Below, in pieces: positions 57,837 through 64,000 of a stretch of 64,000 nt of DNA. This DNA is from Mesorhizobium sp. ORS 3359 (lineage in GTDB: Bacteria; Pseudomonadota; Alphaproteobacteria; Rhizobiales; Rhizobiaceae). Location of the stretch: the NCBI GenBank assembly GCA_000824845.1, contig CCNC01000091.1:124001-188000 (forward strand), in the 5' to 3' direction. Under the pieces are notes generated by a model. That model was not told the origin of the DNA, searched no databases, and saw only the letters and a program-made list of their open reading frames with translations. A program made the position numbers and the translations under genes. Position 1 is the stretch's first letter; each line of letters opens with the position of its first letter.

Positions 57837-58649
57837 ATGCTGGAAGCGGACAAGGTGTTTGCCGGGTCTATCCCGGAAAACTACGATCGCCATATGGTGC
57901 CGCTGATTTTCGAGGCCTATGCCGCCGAGACGGCGCGCCGGGCGGCTTCCTTCTCGCCAACCGCCGTTTTGGAGACCGCCGCGGGCACCGGGGCCGTCAC
58001 CCGCGCTTTGGCGCCGAAACTCTCTCCCGATGCCAGCTACAACGTGACCGATCTCAATCAGCCGATGCTCGACTATGCGGCGTCGCGCCAGGGTCCGGAC
58101 AGCCGCATTACCTGGCGCCAGGCGGATGCCTTGAAGCTGCCCTTCGACGACGCTGCCTTCGACCTCGTCTGCTGTCAGTTCGGCGCCATGTTCTTTCCCG
58201 ATCGCGCCGCCGCCTATCGCGAGGCAAAGCGCGTCCTGAAGCCTGGCGGGCATTTCCTGTTCAGCGTGTGGGATCGCATCGAGGAGAATATCTTCGCCAA
58301 TGACGTGACAAACGCGCTGGCCAGGATCTTTCCGCACGATCCGCCGCGCTTCCTGGCGCGCACGCCGCATGGCTATCACGACAACGACCTCATCCGAGGC
58401 GAGCTGGCCGCCGCCGGTTTCTCCGATGTGGCCATCGATACGAGGGCCGAGCAGAGCCGCGCATCCTCACCGCGCGTTCCCGCCGTCGCCTATTGCCAGG
58501 GAACCCTGCTTCGCAACGAGATCGAGGCGAGGGAGGCCGGGAGCTTGGCGTCCGCGACCGACTATGTGGAAGCCGCGATCGCCGAAAGACATGGCCGCGG
58601 CGCGGTGGCGGCCAAGATCCAGGCCCATATCATAGTCGCTGCGGCCTAG
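57837..58649 (+). CDS. SAM-dependent methyltransferase (class I, methyltransferase 11 type)
   Basis: The 270-residue protein has the SAM-binding motif I VLETAAGTGAVTRAL (near residue 42), an acidic residue at the end of beta-2 (VTDLNQPML) and motif post-I (WRQADALKLPFDDAAFDLVCCQFGAMFF). LKPGGHFLFSVWD follows. This order fits the ubiquinone/UbiE-like and small-molecule methyltransferases. Its substrate cannot be named. ATG 57837 is preferred to 57789, which adds 16 residues of poor quality. It converges on the beta-helix protein gene and the two stop codons overlap as CTAG (58646-58649). Confidence 0.85.
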   Translation: MLEADKVFAGSIPENYDRHMVPLIFEAYAAETARRAASFSPTAVLETAAGTGAVTRALAPKLSPDASYNVTDLNQPMLDYAASRQGPDSRITWRQADALKLPFDDAAFDLVCCQFGAMFFPDRAAAYREAKRVLKPGGHFLFSVWDRIEENIFANDVTNALARIFPHDPPRFLARTPHGYHDNDLIRGELAAAGFSDVAIDTRAEQSRASSPRVPAVAYCQGTLLRNEIEAREAGSLASATDYVEAAIAERHGRGAVAAKIQAHIIVAAA

Positions 58650-60022
58650 CTCACCTTGTTGCGCTCGACGGTGAGATGCGCGTAGCCAGTATCGGTTGAC
58701 TGGGAAAGGTCCCCGGTCACCGGATCGGCCCAGCGCTGGCCGATGATGGCGCCATTCTGCGCGGCGTCGATGACATTGTCCGAGATGACGGCCGTGCCGG
58801 ACCCTTCGACGACCGAAACGACGATGCCGGTCCCGGCCTTGCGGATAATGTTGCCGGTGGCCACGACATTGCGCAGATAGGGCCCCCAGCCGAGCTGCAT
58901 GCCATAGAGCGGCGCGTTCTCGACGACATTGCCGGAAACCGTCGTGTCGGCTTCGGCGCTGATGCCGACGCCGAAACCGGGCGGATCGGCGGTGTAAGGG
59001 CCAACCGTCGTCAGGTTGCGCACGATGTTGTTCGAGCAGACGGCCATGCGGCCGCCTTCGTTGAAATTGACGATCGAGATGCCGTTGGCGGCGCCGTCGA
59101 CGAGGTTGTTGCTGAGGATCGCGCCTTCGAAGGAGAATTCCGAGTAGATCCCGGTCTCGCCGGAGCGCGAGCAGGTGTTGCCGGTGATCTGCAAATTGCT
59201 GGCGCTGTTGGCGCGGATCGCGGTGAAGGCGCAGTCGGAAACGACATTGCCCGAGATGATGACGTTGCCGGCGCGGAAGGCGTTGATGCCGTTGCCGTTC
59301 TGGCCGGTGCCGCCGCTGCGCGCGCCGATACGCTGGACGCGGTTGCCGCTGACGATGGTGCCGTCCTCCGCCGCCTGCCAGCGATGCACGAGGATGCCGC
59401 CATTGGCGCAGTCGGACACGCTGTTGCCGGAAATCTCCAGCCCGCCGGCCTCGACCGAATAGATGCCGGCATCCGCCGCGCCGGAAATATCGCAGCGGCC
59501 GACGCGGCCGACGGCGTGCTCGAGCGCCAGCCCGTTCTTGCCGCTGCCGGTCACCTGGCAATTGTCGATGACCAGATGGGCGACGCGGCGCAGATCGAGC
59601 AGACCTTGCGCGTAGTCGGCCAGCCAGCGGTTGCTGCCGTCGAAGACCAGGCCAGTCAGCTCGATATGCTCGGCCTGCTCGGCCATCATCAGATGGCCGT
59701 TGCCGCCATAGACGATGCGCGTCGCGCCCGGCACGCCCGACAGGCGCACGCGGGCGGGCAGCTTGAGGTTCGACACGAGATAGGTGCCGGGCGGCAGGAA
59801 CACCGGCTGGTCGCGATCGCTGGCCTCGGCCAGCATCCTGGCGAAAGCCTTGCTCTGGTCGTCGACCGCGCCTGGCTGCACGCCGATCTCGGTGGCATCG
59901 ATCGAGCCGCGCATCGCGGCCATCTCGATGCCGGGCAGCGACTTCGCCGATGCCTTGCCGGCAAAGACGCCGGCGACGGCGAAGCCGGCGGCCTGGGCAA
60001 GCAGCGTTCGTCTGTTCAACAT
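58646..60022 (-). CDS. Tat-exported repetitive beta-helix protein (TIGR03808-like)
   Basis: The 458-residue protein starts at MLNRRTLLAQAAGFAVAGVFAGKASA, a twin-arginine signal peptide with NRRTLL and a clear signal-peptidase site. The mature part is a parallel beta-helix of about 22-residue turns with recurring asparagine motifs, such as DNCQVTGSGKNGLAL, ISGNSVSDCANGGILV, ISGNVVSDCAF, ITGNTCSRSG and VSGNVVENAPL. This is the PbH1/pectin-lyase-like fold used by glycan lyases and binding proteins. The family is known only as a twin-arginine-exported repeat protein. Export after folding suggests a stable periplasmic polysaccharide-binding or cleaving protein; no catalytic residues are obvious. 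Confidence 0.87.
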   Translation of the reverse strand: MLNRRTLLAQAAGFAVAGVFAGKASAKSLPGIEMAAMRGSIDATEIGVQPGAVDDQSKAFARMLAEASDRDQPVFLPPGTYLVSNLKLPARVRLSGVPGATRIVYGGNGHLMMAEQAEHIELTGLVFDGSNRWLADYAQGLLDLRRVAHLVIDNCQVTGSGKNGLALEHAVGRVGRCDISGAADAGIYSVEAGGLEISGNSVSDCANGGILVHRWQAAEDGTIVSGNRVQRIGARSGGTGQNGNGINAFRAGNVIISGNVVSDCAFTAIRANSASNLQITGNTCSRSGETGIYSEFSFEGAILSNNLVDGAANGISIVNFNEGGRMAVCSNNIVRNLTTVGPYTADPPGFGVGISAEADTTVSGNVVENAPLYGMQLGWGPYLRNVVATGNIIRKAGTGIVVSVVEGSGTAVISDNVIDAAQNGAIIGQRWADPVTGDLSQSTDTGYAHLTVERNKVS

Positions 60023-60128
60023 CGGCACAGGTCCTGGCGTTTCGCCCTGTCTGTCGCAGGAATCGTGCCAGGATGGCCTTATCGGCAAACCGCTTGTGCA
60101 GTCGCCTCGCCAAGCCTAAGTTCATTGC

Positions 60129-60611
60129 ATGAGCAGAGCTTTCACCCGCGAAGAAGACAGCGAAAACGCCATTGCCGGCGTCGGCGAACGCCCGGTCAGC
60201 ACGCACCGCAATCTGGTGACGGAGCGCGGCCTTGCTATGATCGAGGACAATCTCGCCGACCTGCGTGATGTGCTCGCCAAGGCAGAACGCAAGGGCGACC
60301 GCGAGCGCATCGCGGTGGTTTCGCGCGACCTGCGCTACTGGACGGCGCGGCGCGAGAACGCCGAACTTTCGGTGCCTGAGCCGGGCAGCGACGTGGTGCG
60401 CTTCGGCATGGGCGTCACGCTGGAAGGCGACGACGGCAAGAAGGTGCACTGGCGCATCGTCGGCGAGGACGAGGCCGACCCGTCGAAGGGCTCGATTTCC
60501 CATGTCTCGCCGATGGCCATGGCGCTGTTCGGCAAGAAGGTCGGCGAAGTCGTCACCGTCAACGGCAAGGAATGGGAAATCGTCAAGCTCTCGGACAAGG
60601 CCGAGAATTAG
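60129..60611 (+). CDS. GreA/GreB-family-like transcription factor
   Basis: The 160-residue protein has an N-terminal part (residues 1-85) predicted helical, with VTERGLAMIEDNLADLRDVLAKAERKGDRERIAVVSRDLRYWTARRENAEL, corresponding to the GreA coiled coil. The C-terminal FKBP-like domain (about 95-155) has VRFGMGVTLEGDDGKKVHWRIVGEDEADPSKGSISHVSPMAMALFGKKVGEVVTV. GreA/GreB bind the RNA polymerase secondary channel and rescue arrested complexes. The N-terminal 30 residues are unlike GreA, and the coiled-coil tip lacks the usual DxxE acidic pair in an obvious form, so this may be a divergent paralogue. Its TAG overlaps the doc stop on the other strand. Confidence 0.85.
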   Translation: MSRAFTREEDSENAIAGVGERPVSTHRNLVTERGLAMIEDNLADLRDVLAKAERKGDRERIAVVSRDLRYWTARRENAELSVPEPGSDVVRFGMGVTLEGDDGKKVHWRIVGEDEADPSKGSISHVSPMAMALFGKKVGEVVTVNGKEWEIVKLSDKAEN

Positions 60612-60997
60612 TCTTCGAGCTTGACGGTATGGTCGCGGAAGAAGGCTGCGGCGCCAGCCTCATCGATTTCGCCTGCTGCGACACCCATGACAAATTCATA
60701 GATCGTGCCGTTGTCGGCTGTGAGCCCGTAGCCATTGATGATCAGGAATGCACCGGCCGCGACCATCGCCGTCCGCTTGTTACCGTCGACGAATGCATGG
60801 TTCCTCGCGATGCCGAAGATGTAGGCCGCTGCCAGATCTTCGATAGACGGATCACCGTAATTGGCCTTGTTCTCAGCACGGGCGAGGGCGGATTCGAGAG
60901 CGTTCTCATCCCTCAAACCCTGCGCACCGCCATGCCGGCGCAACTGCTCGGCATGCATTGCTTCGACAGCGCGGCGCGACAGAAACTGCCAACTCAT
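60608..60997 (-). CDS. doc: Doc-like Fic-domain toxin
   Basis: The 129-residue protein has the Fic signature HAFVDGNKRTA (HxFxDGNKR) and ends with the extended Doc C-terminal helix. Length matches P1 Doc (about 126). Doc phosphorylates EF-Tu and stops translation. It is translated with the upstream AbrB-type antitoxin through an ATGA overlap. The catalytic histidine, aspartate, glycine, asparagine and lysine are all retained, so it is likely active. Confidence 0.9.
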   Translation of the reverse strand: MSWQFLSRRAVEAMHAEQLRRHGGAQGLRDENALESALARAENKANYGDPSIEDLAAAYIFGIARNHAFVDGNKRTAMVAAGAFLIINGYGLTADNGTIYEFVMGVAAGEIDEAGAAAFFRDHTVKLED

Positions 60998-61215
60998 TCA
61001 GCGAGCTTCTGAAGCGCGACTTTGTACTTGTCCATGACCTTACGCGCAGCTTCCATCTGCCGCTCGAAACTGTCATCCACCGGTTCAAGGGCGATGCCTT
61101 TGTCGGTCTCGACGATTTGAAGCTGGTCACCCGCCTTCATGTTCATGCGGTCGAGGAGTTCCTTGGGCAGGATCACGCCCTCGGAATTGCCGATCTTGCG
61201 AATGGTGGTATTCAT
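60994..61215 (-). CDS. AbrB/MazE-type antitoxin of the Doc toxin
   Basis: The 73-residue protein begins MNTTIRKIGNSEGVILPKELLDRMNMKAGDQLQIVETDKGI, the SpoVT/AbrB swapped-hairpin fold with the GNSxGVxLP signature. The C-terminal tail (DDSFERQMEAARKVMDKYKVALQKL) should neutralise the toxin. Classical Doc partners are Phd; AbrB-type partners are less usual but known in proteobacteria. Upstream lie two direct repeats at 61228-61283 suited to autoregulation. Confidence 0.88.
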   Translation of the reverse strand: MNTTIRKIGNSEGVILPKELLDRMNMKAGDQLQIVETDKGIALEPVDDSFERQMEAARKVMDKYKVALQKLAE

Positions 61216-61227
61216 GACGGAATATCC

Positions 61228-61283
61228 TGTTGCAACGCTAATTATAACGTCAAGCGCCGCATGTTGCAACGGGGATTATAACG
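61228..61283 (-). promoter_or_regulatory. Promoter and tandem operators of the antitoxin-doc operon
   Basis: Two 22-base direct repeats (61228-61249 and 61262-61283), TGTTGCAACGnnnATTATAACG, begin 34 bases apart. Each includes the palindrome GTTGCAAC and, read on the minus strand, a TATAAT. TTGCAA (61264-61269) and TATAAT (61241-61246) on the minus strand are exactly 17 bases apart, giving a good housekeeping promoter that fires toward the antitoxin gene. Repressor bound to either repeat would block it. Confidence 0.75.
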
Positions 61284-61286
61284 ACG

Positions 61287-63410
61287 TCAACTCTCCGCCA
61301 GCAACCGATCCATCAGCCGGTTCGCCGCTTCCGGGATCACAGTTCCGGGCGGGAAGATCTCCGCCGCGCCTGCCGCCAGCACCGCGTCATAGTCCTGCGG
61401 CGGGATGACACCGCCGGCTACGACCAGCATGTCGGCATGGCCGAGCTTCTTCAGCGCTTCCTTGAGCTCGGGGATCAGCGTCAGATGCCCGGCAGCCAAG
61501 GAGGACGCGCCGATGATGTCGACGTCGTGCTGCACCGCCAGCTTGGCGATCTCGTCCGGCGTCTGGAACATCGGCCCGACGGTGACGTCGAAGCCCAGAT
61601 CGGCAAAGGCGCTGGCGATCACCTTCTGGCCGCGGTCATGGCCGTCCTGGCCCATCTTGGCGACCAGGATGCGCGGCTTGCCGCCGGATTTCTTTTCGAA
61701 CGCCTCGATCTTTTCCTGCAACCGGTCGAGCGCCGGGTCGTCGCCGAGCGCGTCGCGATAGACGCCTGAGATCGTCTGGACCGCAGCCGTATGCCTGCCG
61801 AACACTTTTTCCAGCGCCAGCGAAATCTCGCCGACGGTCGCGTTGGCGCGTGCCGCGCGGATCGCGAATTCGAGCAGGTTCTCGCCGCTCTCGGCGGCAC
61901 GGGTAAGCGCTGCCAGCGCATCCTCCAGCGCTGCGACGTCGCGCGTGCCCTTCAGCCGCTGCAGCTTCGCCAATTGCCTGGCCTTCACCTCGGCATTGTC
62001 GATCTTCAGCACATCGACTTCGATATCCGTCTGCGGCCGGTGCGCGTTGACGCCGACCAGAATTTGCTCGCCGGAATCGATGCGCGCCTGGGTGCGGGCC
62101 GCCGCTTCCTCGATGCGCAGCTTCGGGATGCCTTTTTCGATCGCCGCTGCCATGCCGCCGAGGCCTTCCACCTCCTCGATATGGGCGAGCGCCCGCGCCG
62201 CAAGGTCGTGCGTCAGCCGCTCGACATAGGCCGAGCCGCCCCACGGGTCGATCATGCGCGTGGTGCCGGATTCCTTCTGCAGGATGAGCTGGGTGTTGCG
62301 GGCGATCCGGGCCGAATGGTCGGTCGGCAGCGCCATCGCCTCGTCGAAGGAGTTGGTGTGCAGCGACTGGGTGTGCCCCTGCGTCGCCGCCATCGCCTCG
62401 ATCATCGTGCGTGTGATGTTGTTGTAGGGGTCCTGCGCCGTCAGCGACCATCCGGAAGTCTGGCAATGGGTGCGCAGCGACAGCGAGCGCTCGTCCCTCG
62501 GCGAAAAGTTCTTCTGCATCAGGCTCGACCAGAGCAGCCGCGCGGCCCTGAGCTTGGCGACCTCCATGAAGAAGTTCATGCCGATCGCCCAGAAGAAGGA
62601 AAGGCGCGGCGCAAAGCGGTCTATGTCGAGACCGGCGGCGACGCCCGCGCGCGCATATTCGATGCCGTCGGCGATCGTATAGGCGAGCTCGAGGTCGGCC
62701 GTCGCGCCGGCTTCCTGCATGTGGTAGCCGGAGATCGAGATAGAGTTGAACTTCGGCATGTGCCTGGAGGTGTAGGCGAAGATATCCGACACGATCCGCA
62801 TCGAGGGTTTCGGCGGATAGATGTAGGTGTTGCGGACCATGAACTCCTTCAGAATGTCGTTCTGAATGGTGCCGGCGAGATCCTTCTGCGCGACGCCCTG
62901 TTCCTCCGCCGCGACGATGTACAGCGCCATGATCGGCAGCACCGCGCCGTTCATGGTCATCGACACGGTCATCTCGTTGAGCGGGATGCCGTCGAAGAGC
63001 TGGCGCATGTCGAGGATGGAATCGATCGCCACGCCCGCCATGCCGACATCGCCGGCGACGCGCGGATGGTCGCTGTCATAGCCGCGATGCGTGGCAAGGT
63101 CGAAAGCGACCGACAGGCCTTTCTGGCCGGCCGCGAGGTTGCGCCGGTAGAAGGCGTTGGACTCCTCGGCCGTCGAGAAGCCGGCATATTGCCGGATCGT
63201 CCAGGGCTGCTGGACATACATGGTGGGGTAGGGCCCGCGCACGAAGGGCGGCAGGCCAGGATAGGTGTCGAGGTTGGCGAGCCCCTTCAGGTCGCCTTGC
63301 GTGTAGAGGTGTTTCACGGCGATGCCTTCCGGCGTCATCCGCTGGCCCTTGAGCTCGACCGGCGCGCGACGCGGCGCCGCCCAGCCGATCCTGCTGAAAT
63401 CCGGGATCAT
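61287..63410 (-). CDS. scpA: Methylmalonyl-CoA mutase, large (catalytic) subunit
   Basis: The 707-residue adenosylcobalamin enzyme converts (R)-methylmalonyl-CoA to succinyl-CoA, linking propionyl-CoA to the TCA cycle. The catalytic barrel has [32 protein letters not shown] near residues 60-90 and [20 protein letters not shown]. The C-terminal cobalamin domain has the [16 protein letters not shown] (DxHxxG) motif. Length is right for the family (about 710). It matches rhizobial BhbA, which is needed for polyhydroxybutyrate-degradation intermediates and propionate use (family knowledge). Its start overlaps the stop of the small-subunit gene as ATGA. Confidence 0.95.
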   Translation of the reverse strand: MIPDFSRIGWAAPRRAPVELKGQRMTPEGIAVKHLYTQGDLKGLANLDTYPGLPPFVRGPYPTMYVQQPWTIRQYAGFSTAEESNAFYRRNLAAGQKGLSVAFDLATHRGYDSDHPRVAGDVGMAGVAIDSILDMRQLFDGIPLNEMTVSMTMNGAVLPIMALYIVAAEEQGVAQKDLAGTIQNDILKEFMVRNTYIYPPKPSMRIVSDIFAYTSRHMPKFNSISISGYHMQEAGATADLELAYTIADGIEYARAGVAAGLDIDRFAPRLSFFWAIGMNFFMEVAKLRAARLLWSSLMQKNFSPRDERSLSLRTHCQTSGWSLTAQDPYNNITRTMIEAMAATQGHTQSLHTNSFDEAMALPTDHSARIARNTQLILQKESGTTRMIDPWGGSAYVERLTHDLAARALAHIEEVEGLGGMAAAIEKGIPKLRIEEAAARTQARIDSGEQILVGVNAHRPQTDIEVDVLKIDNAEVKARQLAKLQRLKGTRDVAALEDALAALTRAAESGENLLEFAIRAARANATVGEISLALEKVFGRHTAAVQTISGVYRDALGDDPALDRLQEKIEAFEKKSGGKPRILVAKMGQDGHDRGQKVIASAFADLGFDVTVGPMFQTPDEIAKLAVQHDVDIIGASSLAAGHLTLIPELKEALKKLGHADMLVVAGGVIPPQDYDAVLAAGAAEIFPPGTVIPEAANRLMDRLLAES

Positions 63411-64000
63411 GATCCGGCTCCGATCGATTGGTCGATGCGCACCGGAAACAGCGGCTCGCAGGTCGCGACGCCTTCCGTCAGCGCCGGGCGCCGCTCCTGC
63501 GGCAGCGTCTCGACCGGGCGCTCCGTGCCGGCGCGGTAGAGCGTCGTGCCGACGATGCCGCGTTCGCCGGCCCGGTAGGCGCCGTTGCGCTTGGCCGCCG
63601 CCGTCTGCACGCGGTTCTGGATATAGCCCTGCTGCAGGCTGGCGAGCACGCCGCCCTCGGCCTCGATGCGCTGGAATTCTTCCCAGGCAGCAGCGCAGAG
63701 ATCGTCGGTCAGCGTCTCGACGGCGCCCGAGCCGCTGGCGGGGTCTGCGACTTGGCCGAGATGGCTCTCTTCGGCCATGATCATCTGCGCGTTGCGGGCG
63801 ATGCGGCGGGCAAAGCCCGCCGGCAGCCCATGCGCGATCGTGTGCGGCAGCATCGAGATCGAATCAACGCCGCCGGTTGCCGCCGCGAAGGCTGCGATCG
63901 CCGTGCGCAATATGTTGGTCTCCGGGTCGGCCGTGGTCATCATGCGATAGGAGGTCTCGGCATGGATGCTGGCGGTCGAGGCCGGAATCGAGCAGGCTTC
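63407..64000 (-). CDS. Methylmalonyl-CoA mutase, small (beta) subunit, 3' part
   Basis: The visible 197 residues continue in frame to the window edge and are the C-terminal part of the MutA/MCM small subunit; the start lies beyond 64000. Segments such as [42 protein letters not shown] match the alpha subunit but without the cobalamin motif, as in the structural subunit. It pairs with ScpA in the heterodimeric bacterial mutase. Codon overlap ATGA couples the two genes. Since alphaproteobacterial mutases are often homodimeric, the presence of two subunits is worth noting. Confidence 0.85.
   Translation of the reverse strand, partial: EACSIPASTASIHAETSYRMMTTADPETNILRTAIAAFAAATGGVDSISMLPHTIAHGLPAGFARRIARNAQMIMAEESHLGQVADPASGSGAVETLTDDLCAAAWEEFQRIEAEGGVLASLQQGYIQNRVQTAAAKRNGAYRAGERGIVGTTLYRAGTERPVETLPQERRPALTEGVATCEPLFPVRIDQSIGAGS

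Overview
The window is GC-rich, densely packed DNA from an alphaproteobacterium, most likely a Mesorhizobium or close Rhizobiales relative. The inference rests on a fructose transporter that reads like rhizobial FrcBCA, a betICBA-type choline locus, a glg-pgm glycogen operon, a BhbA/ScpA-type methylmalonyl-CoA mutase, and short palindromic repeats of the kind scattered through Mesorhizobium genomes. No database search was possible, so the genus is an inference.

Layout. 1-8.8 kb: a surface-polysaccharide neighbourhood (truncated CapD-like dehydratase, PglC-like initiating transferase, epimerase, O-antigen ligase-like protein, DegT aminotransferase) wrapped around a sulfate-activation operon cysD-cysNC-cysQ. 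9-15 kb: a fructose uptake locus, with frcR, an RbsD/FucU mutarotase and a PfkB kinase on the minus strand, divergent from frcBCA. 15-28 kb: the glycogen operon glgP-glgB-glgC-glgA-pgm-glgX followed by an alpha-glucosidase. 28-30.5 kb: isolated TadE and TadG-like pilus proteins. 30.7-36.2 kb: an oligopeptide ABC transporter with a fused OppDF ATPase. 36.2-44.8 kb: a small lipoprotein, then a phosphorelay (hybrid kinase, two output-less response regulators, a convergent Hpt protein) tightly joined to a TPR/beta-barrel exporter, a HEAT-repeat membrane protein and a family 2 glycosyltransferase. 44.9-48 kb: tRNA-Pro(CGG), a mannose-1-phosphate guanylyltransferase/AGE-fold fusion and an atypical orphan gene. 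48-54.3 kb: the choline-O-sulfate/choline to betaine operon betI-betC-(PLP dehydratase)-betA-betB. 54.5-61.3 kb: accessory genes (SCP-x thiolase, asparaginase, TacAT-like and Doc/AbrB toxin-antitoxin pairs, methyltransferase, Tat beta-helix protein, GreA-like protein). 61.3-64 kb: the two methylmalonyl-CoA mutase subunits, the second cut by the window edge.

The most interesting unit is 36.8-44.8 kb. It looks like a synthase-dependent exopolysaccharide machine with its own four-component phosphorelay and no visible PilZ domain, DNA-binding output or GGDEF domain. Control of polymer synthesis by phosphorylated stand-alone receiver domains, possibly acting through the HEAT protein, is the main hypothesis. 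Other notable items are an almost symmetric 168-bp palindrome, a repeat arm that supplies the glgX ribosome-binding site, a 36-bp operator-like palindrome between frcR and frcB, and tandem operator/promoter repeats in front of the AbrB-Doc pair.
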